A DNA stretch of 64,000 nt from Hofstenia miamia (Eukaryota; Xenacoelomorpha; Acoela): assembly GCA_004352715.1 (NCBI GenBank), contig SCFE01000067.1, forward strand, positions 1,528,516 to 1,592,515. Reading direction: 5' to 3'. A program made the translations under genes and the position numbers. How positions within the stretch are numbered: the stretch's first letter is position 1; each line of letters begins with the position of its first letter. A model generated the notes under the pieces. It did not search any database, was not told the DNA's origin, and saw nothing but the letters and a program-made list of their open reading frames with translations. Below, one piece after another: positions 48,695-60,144 of this stretch.

Positions 48695-48697
<3 letters not shown>

Positions 48698-49161
48698 CTT
48701 ATTTATTTGAAGCAATATCACAATTACTGGGTTAACTGAAACTTAGCTTTGTAATCAAAGATCGCTTGCAGCTATTAATCATGACCTTATCAACATATTT
48801 GTTTTAGCTTTTACCAATTTCGCATAACATAATAGCAGCAAGGCCGTTTCAATGATATGTTAATGCATTATTAAGAAGACCTTGACGGTCATGAAATCCA
48901 ATATTATCAGAAAGTATTTCGACACATTCAGAGGGGATGCATAAAATTTGTCGGTTGCTTTCATTAATTTGAAAGGAATATGCATAATATCTGTAGATAT
49001 AAAGTTTTTAGAATTAGAAATACCAGCGCTTTTTTCAGGTTACTACATATTTCTGTTTTAAATTGATTAATTCAATGACGATTGAGTTAGAAAATCGTAG
49101 TAAGTCATACTAATATTTTTCCAAAATTAACTCTAATTAAGAGAAAGAAAGACATTTCTAA
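48695..49161. other. A+T-rich intergenic DNA, no gene seen
   Basis: Nothing recognised. Confidence 0.5.
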
Positions 49162-49402
49162 TTGGTAAATGAATTGAACCTTGATAAGGCAAAAGAAATC
49201 AAATTTATGTACCGCGTAAATAAGGACAATATAGCTAAAAAACGAATTTCAATAGATGCTAAATTATTTCTAATGAAGCGGTTGTTAAATTTATATTGAT
49301 GAGATCTTTAATTGGAAAACTCAAGTACTTGAATTATGCGATAGTGCGGATGCCTGGAAAGCAAAGGAATTTGCGGAAAAGCTTATCAAATTTTATGCTT
49401 AA
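49162..49402 (+). pseudogene. Possible coding relic, unknown product, one frameshift
   Basis: Frame one (49162-49299) reads DKAKEIKFMYRVNKDNIAKK and then RISIDAKLFLMKRLLNLY before TGA TGA. A second frame opens at 49289 and continues to a TAA at 49400 with EIFNWKTQVLELCDSADAWK and AKEFAEKLIKFYA. Both parts are hydrophilic, helix-like and less random than surrounding translations, and a one-base shift near 49290-49298 would join them. There is no ATG at the start and no obvious splice signal. I do not recognise the protein. It could be a decayed exon or a piece of an unfamiliar mobile element. Confidence 0.25.
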
Positions 49403-50162
49403 ATCTCCAATATATCCAAAAACTATTTTATTAGAAGTCATTAATAATTAAAGATGCAAATTACTAGTTTTTCACAAAGTAATATTTTTATATTTTTACT
49501 CAATTGCCAGAAAATTTTGACAACCCACGTTCTTCTTGCAAACCACAGATTTTTGAATGTCATTAATGTAATTTTGTGATTTGCGTGAGAGATGTAATTT
49601 CTAGAGTCCATGTATACTTCCAACATAACTGCATAGTAAGATCTTTAACATAAAACGTGCTTAGCTGAACATTTACTGGTCAACTTTTGGAATAGATGTT
49701 GCACGCTTGTGAATGGGAGAAGTCGAAAGTAGTAAGCATTCATCGAAATAATTTAATCAATTAAAAGAACACAGAATCGGAAGTAACTTCAACAATATCC
49801 AGAGGCATCATTTCAAATTAGCATAACGGATGAAAGGAAAGCAGCATAATAATTAGCCATAAATTTTCTTATGTCCAATTTCCACAATAAAAAATCAATT
49901 ATTTATTTAAAATGTCTGTGGCACAGGGTAGCAGGACATTGCTCAAATTTTAATATTTTAGACATTAATTTTTTCCCAGAATAATATGTTCAGCGATCAG
50001 AATAGACCATTGCTGTAAGCTTTCAGGCCAAGTTAGGTTTGAATTTACTGTTAAAGTGATTACTAAATTCTAATTTGGACCAGAAGCAAAGACAAGTTTA
50101 GGTATAAATTTTATTCAAAGAAGTCACTCATTTTAAGTTGCTATCACTTTTTTTGCTTTGAA

Positions 50163-50209
<47 letters not shown>

Positions 50210-51343
50210 TATTCGCTCTAATTTTTTAAAAATTTCATGAAGTCAAGTAAAAAACTGATAAAAACACTGAATGAGGTGAATTTCAAATTAACTTAATGAA
50301 ATCTGTAATAACTATTCATGCACTAGGTTTTGCTATAATATATTTTACGTGTATATTACGAAATGTCCGTTAACACCTTCTAATTCTTCCATTAACGCAG
50401 TTGAGTACATCGGATTTGAGTTCGGCGCTACCAGATTTTATTGTTCTACTTATTCTTATTGAATGTGGTTGCAATTTCATGGAATATGGTGCCCCCATAA
50501 TCCTATGTATTCAAACAGTATTTCATTTAATATTAGCAAAAATTATAAATTCTGAAAACAATCGTCCCAGTTTTAAGTTATAACGTCATTCCCTTGTTGC
50601 TGTTGACCAGTTTTTGAAATGCTTAATTTTAGGTTCTAATTGTATTGCATTAGGTTTGGGACCAATAAATCCCATGCAACTTTATTGTTGAACTAGGTTT
50701 ATGTTATGTTTTAGTAGTAGTCTTTGTTGTCATTCGTTGCTTTCTAGATTGCATTTTATTATGAACAATGGTTTTAGAAGAAGATAGCTCTTGTATTAAA
50801 CCATTTTTAAGCAGTGCATTATATAGAAACGCCTGTTTCATCAATTATCGTTAAGAGTTATGACCTTTTAAACAATTTTTCAATTTGAATTCATAAAAAT
50901 TTGAAAACATTTAAACTTAAATTTAAAATTTTAATTGATATTTATAATTTATTTCATTTCAAAAATAGAGGTGTGCGCAGAGGTTTAATGAAGGGAGAGT
51001 GCGGCTGCCTAGCTACAAATGTAATGGGGTCCGAAATCCTTAGGAATAAATGTGCCAAATGCAACATAATTTTTTTAATCGAAACTCAATGTTTTGAGAA
51101 TATACATGCAGCACCAATGATAAATGATGTGCAGAAAATCTCTGTCTAAGGGCTTCTAATGCACTTTTACTGTTTTTGAATATATATTAATTTGGGTTTA
51201 TTTTTTAATTTCATCAACAATATTTTTCGCGATTAAATGCCTATGCAAAAAAGTTGAATTAGATGAAGCTATTATCAGAAAATCGATGCTCCTCTTATTT
51301 CAAAATTTAGGACTACAGTCCTAGTTGTGCCTTACAAATGGTC
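49403..51343. other. A+T-rich intergenic DNA, no gene seen
   Basis: Open frames at 50401-50583 and 50901-51149 have no recognised motif. The second contains a G+C-richer patch (GAGGTGTGCGCAGAGG near 50970) that may be a repeat end. Confidence 0.45.
50166..50206. repeat. (TA)n microsatellite
   Basis: About 20 TA units. Confidence 0.95.
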
Positions 51344-51375
51344 AGTAGCGTGCGCACAGGGTGGCAGGGGTGCCA
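51344..51375 (+). mobile_element. Possible hAT-like terminal sequence
   Basis: CAGTAGCGTGCGCACAGGGT followed by GGCAGGGGTGCC is a G+C-rich block starting CAG, similar in form to terminal repeats of animal hAT elements. No transposase or clear partner end is visible. A related-looking but different block in the other orientation lies at about 53530-53565. Confidence 0.25.
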
Positions 51376-51911
51376 TAGACTCCACGAAAATTTCTGGTAC
51401 CTCGAAGCATCCACATTATGTGAGGAATAAAGTTACGTGAAGGATTAGCATTAGTTTTGTAGTTTGATGAACAAATTTTTCTTAGTCATTTCCAAGGACG
51501 TTGAATAAACATTTACTTTGATTTTTACAGCGTTTTCACAAACTGTTCTATATGATGTAAAACATAGACGTAGTGGTTTTGGATTGATCAACATCTTGCT
51601 TGTGCGGTCAATCGCTGGCATAAATTAATATATTATATGTAGCATTTAAGAATTTTCGAATGTTTGTCCAAAGTTTTGCAATAATAATTAAAGGAATGCA
51701 ATTTTACTAAAAACTTTCATGCTGCTTCATTTGGGTTAGGGGAAAGGGCAAAGGTTCTTAATTTAAATAATACTGATCAAAATGTTTGATGCTGGTTTGG
51801 AACAAATCCAATCTTCCAGTGCCTTAAAAAATTTTAAAATCCGTTTCTGAACATTTTAATCTTGATAGAAGTTAAATATATTTTTTCTAAATACAGTAAC
51901 CCATGCAGCCA

Positions 51912-52054
51912 CCACCAGTGGTCCATTGATGGGGAATGAGTGACATGGGCGGCCACCCATCCCCACCAGTGGACCACTGATGGAGAAGTAGTGGCAGTAT
52001 TGGCAATTGCAGCCACTCATAGGCACCATTGGACCACTGGTGGACCACTAGTGA
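51912..52054. repeat. Cluster of CCAC-N2-GTGG palindromic decamers
   Basis: CCACCAGTGG occurs at 51912-51921 and 51963-51972, and CCACTGGTGG at 52034-52043. Near-variants CCACTGATGG (51974) and CCACTAGTG (52046) also occur. Units are linked by GGACCACT-like or GTCCATTG-like spacers. G+C content is far above the surroundings. Confidence 0.8.
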
Positions 52055-52563
52055 CATCTGATTATAATTATAAATAATATATGAGTTAATGCTTGCATAT
52101 AAAATATTATTCATTATTATACTTCTTAGATCTCATAAATATATAAAATTCATTGTGAAAACGTTTTTTGCAATTTTCTGGTTGCAAAAATTATAAAATA
52201 TATGTGCAGAATGAAATTTCAAAATAATTTGTTCATGATTATTTCCGGACCTTGAAATTAATGTCTATATGAGTACTAAAAATTGGACAAAAGTTATTTT
52301 TAATTATAGGAAAAAAATTCTGTTTAAAAGTTGCAATTTCTTCTAAAATTGAAAATTAAATATTAATTGGGCATTTTTATATGTTTGTTGTTATTGGATA
52401 TAATAAAGAAATTCTTTCTATTTTCCATTACCATATTAAAATCAATATAAATGCTTAGCTTGATGGCATTTCTTTCAACCCTGGTGTTGGTTTAAACTAT
52501 TCATCAATATAAAAGTTTGCTATTGTTACATTTAAATCAAAATCCTGTATTTGCCACCAATAA
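52055..52563. other. A+T-rich spacer between two CCAC-GTGG clusters
   Basis: About 500 bases of anonymous A+T-rich DNA with no gene. It may be the interior of an element bounded by the two clusters. Confidence 0.4.
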
Positions 52564-52610
52564 CCATTGGTGCACGGGTGGCCAAATCCCACCCGGTGGT
52601 CCACGAGTGG
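52564..52610. repeat. Second cluster of CCAC-GTGG palindromes
   Basis: CCATTGGTG, CCACCCGGTGG (52589-52599) and CCACGAGTGG (52601-52610) lie within 47 bases. They have the same architecture as the cluster 500 bases upstream. Confidence 0.75.
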
Positions 52611-54842
52611 TTGGCTAAGTGGGAATATGTGTAAATGTTGTTATTCATTGTGAATCAATTCACTGCACAGCAATATAGTAACCCAGATTTTCTCTTTTAA
52701 ACAACGTCATGTTTTCATTATATATTTCTTTACAGATTGGTCAATGATGAAATACACAAATATAAAATATTTCTGCCATCCGATGGTGAATAATGATGCA
52801 AATTCTGTGCACGCCTCTGACAATGGCAATCAAAATATAGAAATTATATCATTTAATGTAATACATTAATAGTAGATTGAGCAAGTGTAGTACTAGTATA
52901 CAATATGTGGTAAGAAATCGAATCTTATATTTCTGAAAAGATGAAAACATTCGACCTTTGATTGTGGAATTGAAGTGTCCCTGTTTTCTTGGATTCATTT
53001 GAAGAGGTTGTGGTGCGAAAATATGACCTACTTTTAATCGTACTTCATGTGGAAATGTGTTAAAGTAGTATGCCGCGATTACACAAAAACACTATCAAGA
53101 GAATTCAGTATTTCATACGTAAACAAGAGGTGATAGGCCTATTGTTCTAAAACAGTATATTGTTAATTAAAGAAGTCTCAAATTTTACCAATGTGCAAGC
53201 GTAATCATACAAAATTTTGAACAGGGGTGGTTCAAACTTTTTTCTAAAAAAATTATAAAACAATAATATAATTGCAAGTTATACGAAATCTAATCATATT
53301 TTGCAAAAATTTCAATGATTTATAAAATTTGTCACAAAAACGTTATGGTTCACATTCATAAACATGAAATTTAGACTTTTGAGGACGTCCTTTATTGATG
53401 GGAGAGCACAAAATATTTGGAAAAAAATTACTGCTATCGTATGAAAAGCACTGAAACATTGTTTTTTATTACGAGAATCACATAAAAAGTCCGTAATTTT
53501 ATATAATGTTTAGATTGTTTATGAAGCGGCTGGGGCTCCCACCCCCTAAAGCCGCACCTGTAGATGTGCAATCAAATTTGTATTTAAAGGTTGTTTCAAA
53601 AGTGGCTTTTTTATTCACTGCGAAAATAGTTTTTCCTCCTGAGAAAACGAGAATTTAACAGAATAGGTGTCTTTGCCACTGCTAAAATATTGCTATACTA
53701 ACCGTACACCAAAAGACACGTAGTAACGAAAAATATTACCGAATCCGTTCAAACATTTAAGTTGTTTTTACAAGTTTTAGCTGCCGAAAAATTGTGAAAT
53801 TCACAGCTAAGAAATCCCCGGATCAGGTCTCGAATAAATTTCAAAAATCTCGGATTCGAAATCTCGGGATACCAGGATGCAAATTACATCAATGTAATCG
53901 AATCCCAATATTTTTGTAACGAATGAATTCAATTTCAGAATTTGTGAATGTACAAAAAATTTTTCACTGAATTCGCTTTTTGTTCTATATTTTACTTAAC
54001 ATGCATATTCATGAAGAAAAACTTGTGACAAATTGTCTCCCAATATTTATGATCAGGACTATAACTACAAAGCGGTTTTATTTTCGTTTTGTTCCTAATT
54101 CATAAATGCTGAAATATATCAAGCATTATAATTCACGCTTGTTTCTATTTATGCATATAGGTTGTTAATTTTTTTCAATCACTATTTTCATTAAATTTCC
54201 CTTTTATTATGCATTGAACTTTAAAATACACTTCAACACTATTTCTAGTTTTCTATGCTGCGGCCGTCCTCAGCTGTGTTTCTTCTGAAAAATGAATTAC
54301 GCAAGCGTTAAATATTGAAATTCGTAAATTAAATCTGACAAAAATCTTTGAGTGATGAAGAAAACGTTAGGTTGTAAAGGCGTACATGAAAGATGACTCA
54401 AAAGCCTCTGACCAACACAAATTTGAAGGGCGGAGGTAAGATAACTCCTATTGAATTAGCATGCATAATGTCACATAGCCGTTAAAATGTCAACAAACAT
54501 CGTTATGTGATTGTATCTAAAACTAAAAATGGAATAAATTCTCCACATTTAAAAGAGGCTCGTAACTACATTGAATAAATAGAAAATTTGTTGGACTACA
54601 CAGAGGGAATTTTTCACCACGTGATCACCCCATTCTTCTATTGGACAGCCATTTTCTGTGTCGATTTTAATAGGATGGGAATCCCATTTTCAATTGAATG
54701 TCGCATATCTCATGAGCGGATGGCTAGTATCATATATTTAACAAATTTTACGTTAAATATGGCTTCATTAATGTTATTTGCCAAATAGACTCAAGGCTTT
54801 AAGGAGCTTTGGTCATTTTCTCCAAGGTATTTTGGTATTTCG
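52611..54842. other. A+T-rich intergenic DNA with one G+C-rich hairpin
   Basis: GCGGCT-GGGG...CCCC...AGCCGC at 53527-53556 can form a two-part stem, and the block ends CGCACCTG. Read on the minus strand it begins CAGGTGCGGCTTTAGGGGGT, resembling a hAT-type end. No coding is recognised. The 66-codon frame at 54588-54788 shows no motif. Confidence 0.4.
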
Positions 54843-55090
54843 AGTTCGGGTATATACAAACTTAGATTGATTAATAAAAATCATCCGGATGTTATGCACC
54901 ACTCCATTTGAAAAAGATCTAAAATTTTAAGTAATACCAATTAATGTTTAACCTATTAGAAAATGATTCAAAACGTAAGTATTGCGAATCAAACTCTACG
55001 TTTCGGATTGGGTAGTAAATTTTCGGGTCGGGTCAGGTCGGTTAGTTAAGATTTTGATCGAGACGGGTTCGGGTTCATTGTAAGCTCATA
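54843..55090 (+). repeat. Dispersed repeat, copy 1 (TTCGGGT...GGGTCGGGT)
   Basis: Starts GTTCGGGTATATAC and continues TTAGATTGATTAATAAAAAT. After GATGTTAT-CACC, TTTGAAAAAGAT and AATACCAAT segments it ends in ACGTTTCGGATTGGG and a TCGGGTCGGGTCAGGTCGG run. The same order of motifs is present at 62491-62675. It is clearly one repeat family with G-rich pentamer ends. No coding capacity. Confidence 0.65.
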
Positions 55091-55295
55091 TTGTCACTCT
55101 AGCCTGTATCACTTGCATCCCCATTGATAGGAGGCATTTGGTGATTGATCACTACATACTACATTATTAATTTGTTTAACTTGATTGTCTGGGTTTGCTA
55201 CCGGTTAGCTATGCACCACATATTTACTTTGTCGTTAAAAATTAGACTCAGAAAAATGAAATGTACAGATAAGCGGATGAACATATTTCCAAATA

Positions 55296-56320
55296 GAAAA
55301 GTGGGAGTCATGTCAAAATGAATTGGCTATAAACACATGGTTTAATTTTTACAATTTTTCGTTGTTTGCTAAGCATTCGGATAAACGTATGACGGGTGAA
55401 ATTTCATGTTGCGATTCATGGATTTTTTCGACAAATATTGCCTTCGTAAGTTAATTTTTTTCCAACGAAGTTTTGGAAGATAGTCCACATTTTTGCCGCC
55501 AGATTGATATCTGTGAGGGGTTGCACCATTTTAGTCCAATATCCAGCTTGTGGCTCATAAATCATTTGCATATGGAACAAACTCAAACACAATTTCGCAA
55601 TAACTTTTACTGTTAATCGTTCGTTTGGGGAAAATTTTCAACTAATATCTCGATTATGAGAGTACGCCCCAAACCATAACTTATGGAAAGAGTTTTGGCG
55701 ACTTTTTCATAGGCCTTTCCGGCACCAATCCTTGACTTTGTTCTGATGCAACTGAAAAATACCCTCATTTGAGGAAAAACTTCCTGAACTATGCAGTTTC
55801 GTCAAGTTTCTGAAAAACTCCATCGTTTTTCCTCAGTCAAATCTGTACAATTTTTGGTAGTTTCTTCTTTATGTCCAATCTAGCCAATTACCGATGCACT
55901 GCTGAGTGGTGAACAGAAATTCCAGTCCGTGAACTTTTAAGCTATGTCTCATCCAGAGAAAATGGGTTTTTTCAAAGTTAAATTCTCAATCTCTCTTTTT
56001 ATGTCCCGAAACTTTCACCGGACGCCATTTCCAGTTGTTGTATAGAAGGCAGTTTTGGCATGCTTGATGCTTGTATAAAAAAAGAGTCATGGGTGACGTT
56101 TCGATGCAAAAATTCAACTTTGTCTCGTTTGTTCACCATGAAAAAATTAAACACGAGCGTAAACTGATATTTTGGCGGGCTATTTCTAACAACCCAAATT
56201 TAATTACCATTAGTTGATATGTTAATATATGCTTTACAAATCCCGTTTTGATCATTTTCCCATTAGGTCAACACAACAAAAAATATAAACAAAAACAAAC
56301 TTCCCAAAAGTCCCATTTTC
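55296..56320 (-). mobile_element. Tc1/mariner-superfamily element with short terminal repeats
   Basis: About 1025 bases between TA dinucleotides (55294-55295 and 56321-56322). The left end is GAAAAGTGGGAGTCATG. The right end, reverse-complemented, is GAAAATGGGACTTTTG. A minus-strand transposase relic fills the interior. The terminal repeats are short and imperfect, so the boundaries are probable rather than certain. It is distinct from the four other Tc1/mariner copies in transposase motifs and ends. Confidence 0.62.
55400..56160 (-). pseudogene. IS630/Tc1/mariner-type transposase pseudogene
   Basis: Minus-strand blocks in order: VNKRDKVEFLHRNVTHDS (start of the N-terminal DNA-binding domain, about 56130); KNPFSLDET and ISVHHSAVHR (second helix-turn-helix, about 55930); EKRWSF, the place of the first catalytic Asp region; QNKVKDWCRKGL (about 55740); KLWFGAYSHNRDI (the VMVWGxxS block, about 55675); and NGATPH (about 55535). 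The last is the DGATPH catalytic block with Asp changed to Asn. The third acidic residue (SPDLxP region) is not recognisable. Stops and frame changes are numerous. The match is by motif order rather than close identity. Confidence 0.62.
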
Positions 56321-56393
56321 TATGACAAGGTATAGCTACTACTTAGTTTTTAATTCATTAAACTTGATGAAAATTAGAAACTCTTAAGAATAA

Positions 56394-56726
56394 ATCAAAT
56401 TTTATTTTAAACCAAGCTGCAGCAATGCTAAAATCCAACGGATCCGAAATCTTTCCAATTGTTCCACAGTTGCGCCTAACAGAGATATTAGCACACTGCA
56501 CAGCACAGTAAGTCAGCTTCAAAGAGCTCAACTTCCAAAGATGCCACAGTTTTTCATTGGAAAAATGGACTCTGAATCAAATAAATTCATTTTGTTTGAA
56601 ACAATGACGATATACCGCGTTCTGCACACTGGTTGCTTGCGAATATACTGGGTCTCCTTATATATGGAGATAAAAAGATTGATAATCATTGTCAGTAATT
56701 GCAAAAATCCCTCATTATCTCACTAA
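56394..56726 (+). other. Open frame of 110 codons, unknown product
   Basis: The frame is open from after a TAA at 56391 to a TAA at 56726, unusually long for this A+T-rich DNA. The first ATG in frame is at 56541. The first half (KIQRIRNLSNCSTVAPNRDI, then STLHSTVSQLQRAQLPKMPQ) is polar and helix-like; the second half is hydrophobic. The QLPKMPQF phrase faintly recalls the LPKLxLPxF motif of BEL/Pao-type gag proteins, but no other LTR-retrotransposon feature is present. I do not recognise it, and a chance frame is possible. Confidence 0.22.
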
Positions 56727-58339
56727 ACATTACGGTACTAGCAATGGCAAAATTGTTATAAAATTTCTATGGAAGTCTAAGCAAAAGCTTAAAATGTAAA
56801 CACTTTAATTTATAAAATTAATTACCAAAATTTGATCGAACTATACCACTAAATATACAACTATCTTTAACTGTTTTTTTATGCTTGTCATGTGAAAATT
56901 ACTGAGCACATCTATGTCATGCTTTTCGATTTTTGCGATTATATTATTTCGTGAGACGTAAGCAAAAATTTAAAAAATTCTTAAGCAGCTTAAGCTTAAT
57001 TTATGCATAAGTTTAAAACGATTTAGATAATGATCCTCTTGATTGCTTAGATCTTCATGAAAATGAAACTATTAAAATGAATATAGTTGATATTAAAATA
57101 CATACTTAATACTATTTGGTAGCCAAATCCAAATATTTACTGGAAGCGGTGACATCTGTCAGCCTATGGCTCTGCTGTTTTCCAATGTTTTTTTAAGCGG
57201 TGGTAAGACTGATGCATAGTCATCCTAAATCTTACACTCATATAAAAAATTTAGTTGATCTGAGACTTACAAATCCTTTTGAAGAGCGTATTATATCTTG
57301 TGTTAAAATGTAAGAAAGAGGAGCTTGCATTCCAACAAGCATTGACTATACTTGAAAATTTCTTAAATTTTTCAATTCGAAAGACATGTTTTCTTTATAG
57401 AATTTGAACACTTCCACTAAATGATGCAAAAATTTCATGTCAACACTTTTTCCTACAATTTTTATCCTCAGATTACAGTCAATTGCCATTATTCTTCATA
57501 TCAAATAAAGAATTCATTTCTTTCCTCTTTTCATACATTTGTCATAGTTTCGAAGCGGTGTCAGTTTTTAATTAATGGGCCAATCAAATTGTTAATTCGT
57601 GGCTTCCTATGCTTAGTTTAGACGCCCAGATTCTTAAATCTACCAACAATATGGTCGTTTTTATATTCAATGAATTTTCTATCAAGTTAAATTTTGAGTT
57701 TCTACATCTAATTAAAACCTTATAATATACCAGATTGCTGGACCATGTATTTCTATTTGCCTTAATTTAATTGTTATTTTTATAATGTTCTATTGTCATG
57801 AGAAAACTAGTGTATACAAAAAAATACAAAATTTTGCAATAGAATGTTCTAAAATATATAGAAAAAGCATTATGTAGAAAATTTTGTTAAGAATTATGTT
57901 ATATCCTTTTTGAGGATTTCAATGAAGTAAGATAAACAATTGAATTAAATATAGCTGTTCAAGTTCACCCTTCAAAATTACATCAATCCGTCATCATTGG
58001 GGAATCTGAATAGTTGTCAATTTCAAAGAAACTTCATTTACTTAATTTGGCCGGAATTATTTATCTAAAGCAATGCATTTATAGCTGAAATTCAATAAGT
58101 ATAGCTGAAATTCAATAAGCAAAGTGAAAAGAGTGAGTATTAGATATTCTGATCTAAATAATATGGATAGTGCTAGACAAAATGTTTACAAAACTGCCCA
58201 GATAAAATTTAAATTTTAAAGTTTACTCAATTAGTTAAAGAAATGTTATATTTGCTTAAATTTTTGTACATTGTGCAATTTCTTTTTTTTATAATATTTT
58301 GAATGTATATGCTTGTGGAATTTTCCATGTTCAAGGTAG
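56727..58339. other. A+T-rich intergenic DNA, no gene seen
   Basis: Contains a perfect 20-base tandem duplication (ATAGCTGAAATTCAATAAG plus T or C) at 58081-58120. The 66-codon frame at 57421-57621 has no motif. Confidence 0.5.
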
Positions 58340-58570
58340 ATACTCTTCAAACCGACAGTAATAATAATTAACGAAAATTTCATAAGCGTTATAAGTGAAG
58401 ACATACAAGAGGCGACTAAAGAAGTGAAAGCAACGATAAGCGAAAATTTATTAAATGGTCAACCAATGAAACAAGAACTGCATGGGCTGGCACATGCTTG
58501 CCTTGAAATATCGGACCAAATCAATGAAATTGCTCATAAATTAGGTCGAAACTGCGCTAAATTTTTGTAA
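58340..58570 (+). CDS. Exon-like open segment, unknown product
   Basis: Open from after a TAG (58337) to a TAA at 58568-58570, about 76 codons without an early ATG. From about 58382 the translation is strikingly protein-like: SEDIQEATKEVKATISENLL, NGQPMKQELHGLAHACLEIS, DQINEIAHKLGRNCAKFL. This gives two or three amphipathic helices, acidic and basic residues in balance, and codons less A+T-driven than the flanks. It could be the last exon of a gene lying upstream, a retrocopy, or a relic. The nearest acceptor-like site is the ACCGACAG ending at 58358, without a strong pyrimidine tract. I do not recognise the family, and no neighbouring exon is identified. Confidence 0.33.
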   Translation: MLFKPTVIIINENFISVISEDIQEATKEVKATISENLLNGQPMKQELHGLAHACLEISDQINEIAHKLGRNCAKFL

Positions 58571-59889
58571 AAAAGCAAGATATTCATGATCATTTTTCAG
58601 TAACTACGATACAATATTCCATCATATTGTTATATTATATCTTCAATAAGCATCGATAAACTGCCCGTTGGGAAGAAAAACTATATAAGAAATTGGAAAA
58701 ACCTCTTTTGACATCAGCACTAATAATAGAGTAAAATGTAATTTCCAAGACTTTATCTGGGATTAGTCACTGAAATTTCTAAGAAATTGACAATTGTTCA
58801 GATTTCCCACTGATGCATGCTTTTACGGCATGATTGATGTAATTTTGAAATGTCAATATGAATAGTTACATTTAAATCAGATGTTTGAAATAGATGTATT
58901 TATCTTACTTCCGTTAAGTGTTTATTAAGTATATAACATAATTCTTAACATAAAACTTTCTACATAATGTTTCTCCTGATTTTGTGAATAGGTCAAATTT
59001 ATCAAAAATAGAGTAATTTTCTGTTCTTTTAGAATATTTTAATACCTAAAACCGATGTTGTAGTGTATTCAGATATAAGTATAGGGAAGTCGAAATATAT
59101 TTCAAGAAACGGAGGATTTTGTTTTATAACATTGCTATTTCTATGAACACCAGTATTAAACAGATTTAAATCAGGTCAGGTGGGATATTGAAAAATGTTT
59201 CATTCAGAACTTCAGCAATTTCCAGAATTTGATTGAGTTCTGGATTCTTAGATAAAATGTAGTTGAATCTTTTCTTTTACGGTTCCAGTGTCATTTTACC
59301 AAAGACTTGACGATTTCCCCGGAACTTATTAATGCTTTTGCCATTCTCCCTGATTATACAAATGAATACGACGAGATAGAACACAAAAGTATTGTAAACA
59401 TAATTATTGTGCTACACATTTCTAAGAAATACCATTTACTAATAATTAAAATCAGAATTGAGTCACTTTTCTTAGAAGGACGTTTTGTATTTCTGAGAAT
59501 TACTGCAAAATATAAAATTGCGCAATTGCGTAAATACTGACAAAGCTGAAAATGCTTGGAAAATTGCATAATGCTGAAAGCAGTTTTACCCGGACCCAGA
59601 CAATGTTCAGTCAGATCAGGATTCTTAGCCAAGGTCAATCAGGATTAATCAAGTCAGTTCAGGTCAAAACAGAATCCGAATCAGATTTGACAGAATCCAT
59701 ATTGTTTGTCCAATTTGATATAATTTTGGTTTATTGAGAAAAGTCTAGTTAATACCTTATGGGTTGGTACGAGAACTTTGCTTTACTATATATGCCATAT
59801 GGGCTGACGTGAAACAAAATACATGAGAGAAGCAGTGTATAATTACTGTAGTATGCATATGCAAAAGTTTGTGAATTATGATTTACTTA
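58571..59889. other. A+T-rich intergenic DNA, no gene seen
   Basis: A degenerate patch with GGTCAATCAGG, AAGTCAGTTCAGGTC and GAATCCGAATCAG (about 59630-59700) is similar in style to the GGGTC clusters. Overlapping frames at 59307-59638 on both strands show no motif. Confidence 0.45.
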
Positions 59890-59893
59890 TTAA

Positions 59894-59950
59894 ACGCTAT
59901 GAAAAATATAGACCGGTTTCCATTCTCAAAAGCATCATCAGTGACAATTT
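59894..59950 (-). ncRNA. Hammerhead-ribozyme-like motif in the 5' terminal repeat
   Basis: On the minus strand a perfect CTGATGA (59935-59941) is followed by 14 bases and then GAAACCGGTC (59911-59920). This gives the CUGAUGA...GAAA...UC order of a type I hammerhead, with a self-complementary ACCGGU serving as a minimal stem III. The intervening 14 bases pair poorly as stem II, and stem I pairs only partly, so this copy is probably degenerate. Hammerhead motifs are known from terminal repeats of Penelope-like elements. Confidence 0.5.
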
Positions 59951-60144
59951 TGACAAATACGCTGGAAATAATTATTTACAATTGACTACACGGTAATACA
60001 TAATTACTGCATGCACACTAGAATAAATTTAGTGTTATCATACTTTGTTGCTTACTTAGTAATGCATGTTTCTTTGTTTGCTTGCTGATTAAAGGATGTT
60101 GTGTTATTAGTTGTATGTAAAAATATATTTCTTCAGATGACTCA

